Of a DNA stretch of 64,000 nt, positions 61,823-64,000 are shown piece by piece; the first letter of the stretch is position 1, and each line of letters starts with the position of its first letter. The position numbers and the translations under genes were made by a program. The notes below the pieces were generated by a model. That model had not been told where the DNA came from. It saw nothing but the letters and a program-made list of their open reading frames with translations, and made no database searches. Where the stretch lies: assembly GCF_000178955.2 (NCBI RefSeq), contig NC_016631.1, forward strand, positions 1,550,001 through 1,614,000, written 5' to 3'. This DNA comes from Granulicella mallensis MP5ACTX8 (GTDB taxonomy: Bacteria; Acidobacteriota; Terriglobia; Terriglobales; Acidobacteriaceae).

Positions 61823-62887
61823 TCAGCCGTGGTACGCGAGGGCCAGGGCTGTCGCAAGGATATTGAGCATGGCGACGGGCATCAGAAACTTCCATCCGAA
61901 GCTCATCAGTTGGTCGTAGCGGAAGCGCGGCAGCGTGGCGCGCACCCAGATGTAGAGCAGGAGGAAGAAGAGAATCTTGGCGACGAACCAGAAGATCGGC
62001 AGAACCGCGTGGAGGAAGCCGGAGCTGGCGAAGCCATCGAACAGGTGGCCGAAGGGAGAACCCGCGCCGCCGAAGAAGAGCAGCGTAGCCACACAGGCGA
62101 CGGTGATCATGTTGGCGTACTCGGCCATGAAGAACATCGCGAACTTCATGGAGGAGTACTCGGTGTGATAGCCAGCGACGAGCTCGGACTCGGCTTCAGG
62201 AAGGTCGAAGGGAGCGCGGTTGGTCTCGGCGTAGGCGGCCATCAGGTAGATGAAGAAGCCGATGATCTGGCAGCCGCCGAAGACGTTCCACGAACGCATG
62301 CCGTGCGCGGACTGCGAGTTGACGATATCGCGCAGCGAGAGCGACTGGGCGCGGAGGACGACGCCGACCAGCGAAAGGCCGAGCGCAAGCTCATAGCTGA
62401 CGAGCTGCGCGCTGGCGCGCAGGCTGCCGAAGAGCGAGTACTTGTTGTTCGACGACCAGCCCGAGAGCGCGATGCCGTAGACGCCGATGCTCGTGATGCC
62501 GAGGATGACCAGGAGGCCGATGTTGAGGTCGGCGATCTGGAAGAGGTCGACGCCTCCGACCATCGTCTTTGCGCCGAAGGGCACAACGGAGATCGAGATG
62601 AGCGCGCAGGAGAGCGCGATGATCGGCGCGAGCACGAAGAGCGGGCGTTCGACGGCGAGGGGCATCATGTCTTCCTTGAGGAAGAGCTTGATGCCATCGG
62701 CGAGCGGCTGCAGCAGGCCGAAGGGGCCGACACGCGAGGGTCCCCAGCGGTTCTGCATGCGGCCGAGAACTTTGCGTTCGAGCAGCACGGTGTAGGCCAC
62801 CGCCGTGAGCGTGATGACCAGCACCACCACGATCTTGACGATCGTGAGGAGCAGGAAGGTCGTGAAGGATGGAGTAATGTGGCTCAT
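61823..62887 (-). CDS. nuoH: NADH-quinone oxidoreductase subunit H
   Basis: 354 residues, eight helices. Quinone-site features are RMQNRWGPSRVGPFGLLQPL-ADG and NRAPFDLPEAESELVAGYHT; the loop FALFFMAEY is FAMFFMAEYANMITVA here. It joins the hydrophilic arm to the membrane arm. It follows nuoG by 95 bases, which include an R3-type fragment. Confidence 0.97.
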   Translation of the reverse strand: MSHITPSFTTFLLLTIVKIVVVLVITLTAVAYTVLLERKVLGRMQNRWGPSRVGPFGLLQPLADGIKLFLKEDMMPLAVERPLFVLAPIIALSCALISISVVPFGAKTMVGGVDLFQIADLNIGLLVILGITSIGVYGIALSGWSSNNKYSLFGSLRASAQLVSYELALGLSLVGVVLRAQSLSLRDIVNSQSAHGMRSWNVFGGCQIIGFFIYLMAAYAETNRAPFDLPEAESELVAGYHTEYSSMKFAMFFMAEYANMITVACVATLLFFGGAGSPFGHLFDGFASSGFLHAVLPIFWFVAKILFFLLLYIWVRATLPRFRYDQLMSFGWKFLMPVAMLNILATALALAYHG

Positions 62888-62944
62888 CGTCAGGGTTTCA
62901 GGGTCCAGGGCTTATGGCCCAGAGTTCTACGTCGGTTCGGATTT

Positions 62945-62985
62945 TTATTCAGCTAAGAGCTACGAGGGTTTGAGCAACGAGTTAG
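62945..62985. repeat. R3-type fragment at the nuoG stop
   Basis: TTATTCAGCTAAGAGCTACG then AGGGTTTGAGCAACGAGTTA; the final TTA is the nuoG stop on the minus strand. Same AGCTACGAG-type words as at 2201 and 29598. Confidence 0.55.
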
Positions 62986-64000
62986 TCGGCGGCCAGGTGA
63001 TCGGCGACTTCGGTCTCCTGGTGGCGCTGCACATCCTGCAGCATGGGCGAATAGCGAGTAAGTGAGCCGGAGGTAAAGAGCGTGTCCGACGAGGGCAGAA
63101 CAAGATCCTTGCGGTTTTCGATCTGCACGAGGCCCGTTGACGCAGGGGCGATGTGCTGGTCGTTGCCGCTGAGAAGCTGCAGGCGAAGGAGTTTGTCGTA
63201 GCCGGGAACGACGCGCTGGATCTCGTCGAGGATAGCGAAGGGATCGAAGGGGCTGAGCTTCGGCTCCATGTTGTTGGCCATGAGCCATACCGCATGGCGA
63301 TCGGCTTCGCCCGATTGTGCGCCGCGGCTCTGGCCCATGTCGGCGCGGAGGCCCTTGCCGAAGGGCACGAGCGTCTTGATGTCGTGGCCCATGTTGTCGG
63401 CGAGGCGGACGATGAGCTCGAAGTCGGAGCGGGCACCGCCCTTGTCGGCGGCCTTGCTGACAAGCTGGAGATCGCCGTAGCTGTTGGTGACGGAGCCGGC
63501 CTTCTCGTAGAGGTTGGCTGCAGGGAAGACGACGTCGGCGAGCTGTGCGGTCTCGGTGAGGAAGAGGTCCTGCACGATGACGAAGGTTTCTTTGAGCGCA
63601 GAAGGATCGATGCCGAAGCGCTTGATGGGGTTCGAGCCGACGACGTAGAGCGCCGAGAGCTTGCCGGCAGTGGCGGCGTCGAACATGGCCAGCAGGTCGA
63701 GACCGGCCTGTGCGGGGGCGCTGTACTCGGTCGCCAGAGCGGAGCCGGAGATCGGCTGGTAGCCGGGCAGAGCGTCGGGCAGAAGGCCCATGTCAGAGGC
63801 ACCGCGCGAGTTGACGTAGTCGGCCATGAGACCGAACTCGGCGTTGGGCAGAGCCTTGATGAGGTTGGCGAGTTCGCCGCCCCGGACCTCGTTGCCGATC
63901 AGAACGACGAGTTTCTCTTCACCCTTGATGGCGGAGCGGAAGTTGGAGAGCTCATCCGCCTGCGCCACGATAGAGGAGGCCTCGGCGGAGCTGTCATTGC
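62982..64000 (-). CDS. nuoG: NADH-quinone oxidoreductase subunit G, C-terminal part (partial)
   Basis: 339 codons visible; the frame is open through the right edge of the window, so the N-terminal part with the Fe-S clusters lies outside. The visible segment is the molybdopterin-oxidoreductase-like domain: KLVVLIGNEVRGGELANLI, LSALYVVGSNPIKRFGIDPS, VIVQDLFLTETAQLADVVFP, AANLYEKAGSVTNSYGDLQL. The C-terminus (LTRYSPMLQDVQRHQETEVA) is short. First visible gene of the minus-strand nuo operon. Confidence 0.93.
   Translation of the reverse strand, partial: NDSSAEASSIVAQADELSNFRSAIKGEEKLVVLIGNEVRGGELANLIKALPNAEFGLMADYVNSRGASDMGLLPDALPGYQPISGSALATEYSAPAQAGLDLLAMFDAATAGKLSALYVVGSNPIKRFGIDPSALKETFVIVQDLFLTETAQLADVVFPAANLYEKAGSVTNSYGDLQLVSKAADKGGARSDFELIVRLADNMGHDIKTLVPFGKGLRADMGQSRGAQSGEADRHAVWLMANNMEPKLSPFDPFAILDEIQRVVPGYDKLLRLQLLSGNDQHIAPASTGLVQIENRKDLVLPSSDTLFTSGSLTRYSPMLQDVQRHQETEVADHLAAD

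Overview
The window looks like chromosomal DNA of a soil Acidobacteriota bacterium, probably class Terriglobia (Terriglobus/Granulicella/Edaphobacter type). This is an inference from a TIGR03435-family secreted protein, the hopanoid locus, a PadR plus membrane protein pair, an even GC-rich composition and dispersed intergenic repeats. No rRNA, tRNA, CRISPR array, integrase or transposase was recognised. Genes are densely packed and mostly housekeeping or envelope functions.

Layout: (1) 1-5.5 kb: 3' end of carB, a DapA-fold protein that has lost its catalytic residues, a PaiB-like flavoprotein between two identical 51-bp repeats, a TIGR03435 protein, and a PadR regulator with its membrane partner. 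(2) 5.6-10.9 kb, minus strand: complete Tol-Pal operon tolQ-tolR-tolA/tonB-tolB-pal-cpoB. (3) 11-14.3 kb: a secreted unknown, recN and a metallothionein. (4) 14.3-21.1 kb: ispH, squalene-hopene cyclase, hpnH, an unknown 152-residue gene, hpnA and hpnG, which take an isoprenoid precursor step through to adenosylhopane processing. (5) 21.2-25.9 kb: a zinc alcohol dehydrogenase, then an ECF sigma/anti-sigma pair divergent from a Tat metallophosphoesterase and a di-heme cytochrome c, with a shared candidate ECF promoter in three copies. (6) 26-29.6 kb: cytochrome c oxidase coxB-coxA-coxC plus a small membrane protein. (7) 29.7-35.4 kb: pdxS and pdxT split by an unknown gene, and a catalytic/non-catalytic M16 protease pair. 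(8) 35.6-45.1 kb: ppk1, a secreted 11-residue-repeat protein, methylmalonate-semialdehyde dehydrogenase, the NHEJ pair ligD-ku, and a hydratase-family protein. (9) 45.2-53.2 kb: a large Tat-exported GH2 enzyme, a YmdB-type phosphodiesterase, an aminotransferase, a hypothetical protein and lysS. (10) 53.3-55.2 kb: ATP synthase Fo genes only (atpZ, atpI, atpB, atpE). (11) 55.6-64 kb, minus strand: nuoG(partial)-H-J-K-L-M-N, without nuoI.

Three intergenic repeat families recur: R1, a GGCTAAAGCC / GGGGCTGAAGCCCC palindromic element; R2, a GGAATGACA..AAAGCAAAAGC element; and R3, an AGCTACGAG-word element. Many copies abut stop codons or sit beside terminators, and R2 copies also lie inside the nuo operon. 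The most interesting unit is the ECF-controlled metallophosphoesterase/cytochrome c locus with its triplicated promoter motif. After it come the inactive DapA-like protein beside carB, the unknown gene in the hopanoid cluster and the 11-mer repeat protein.
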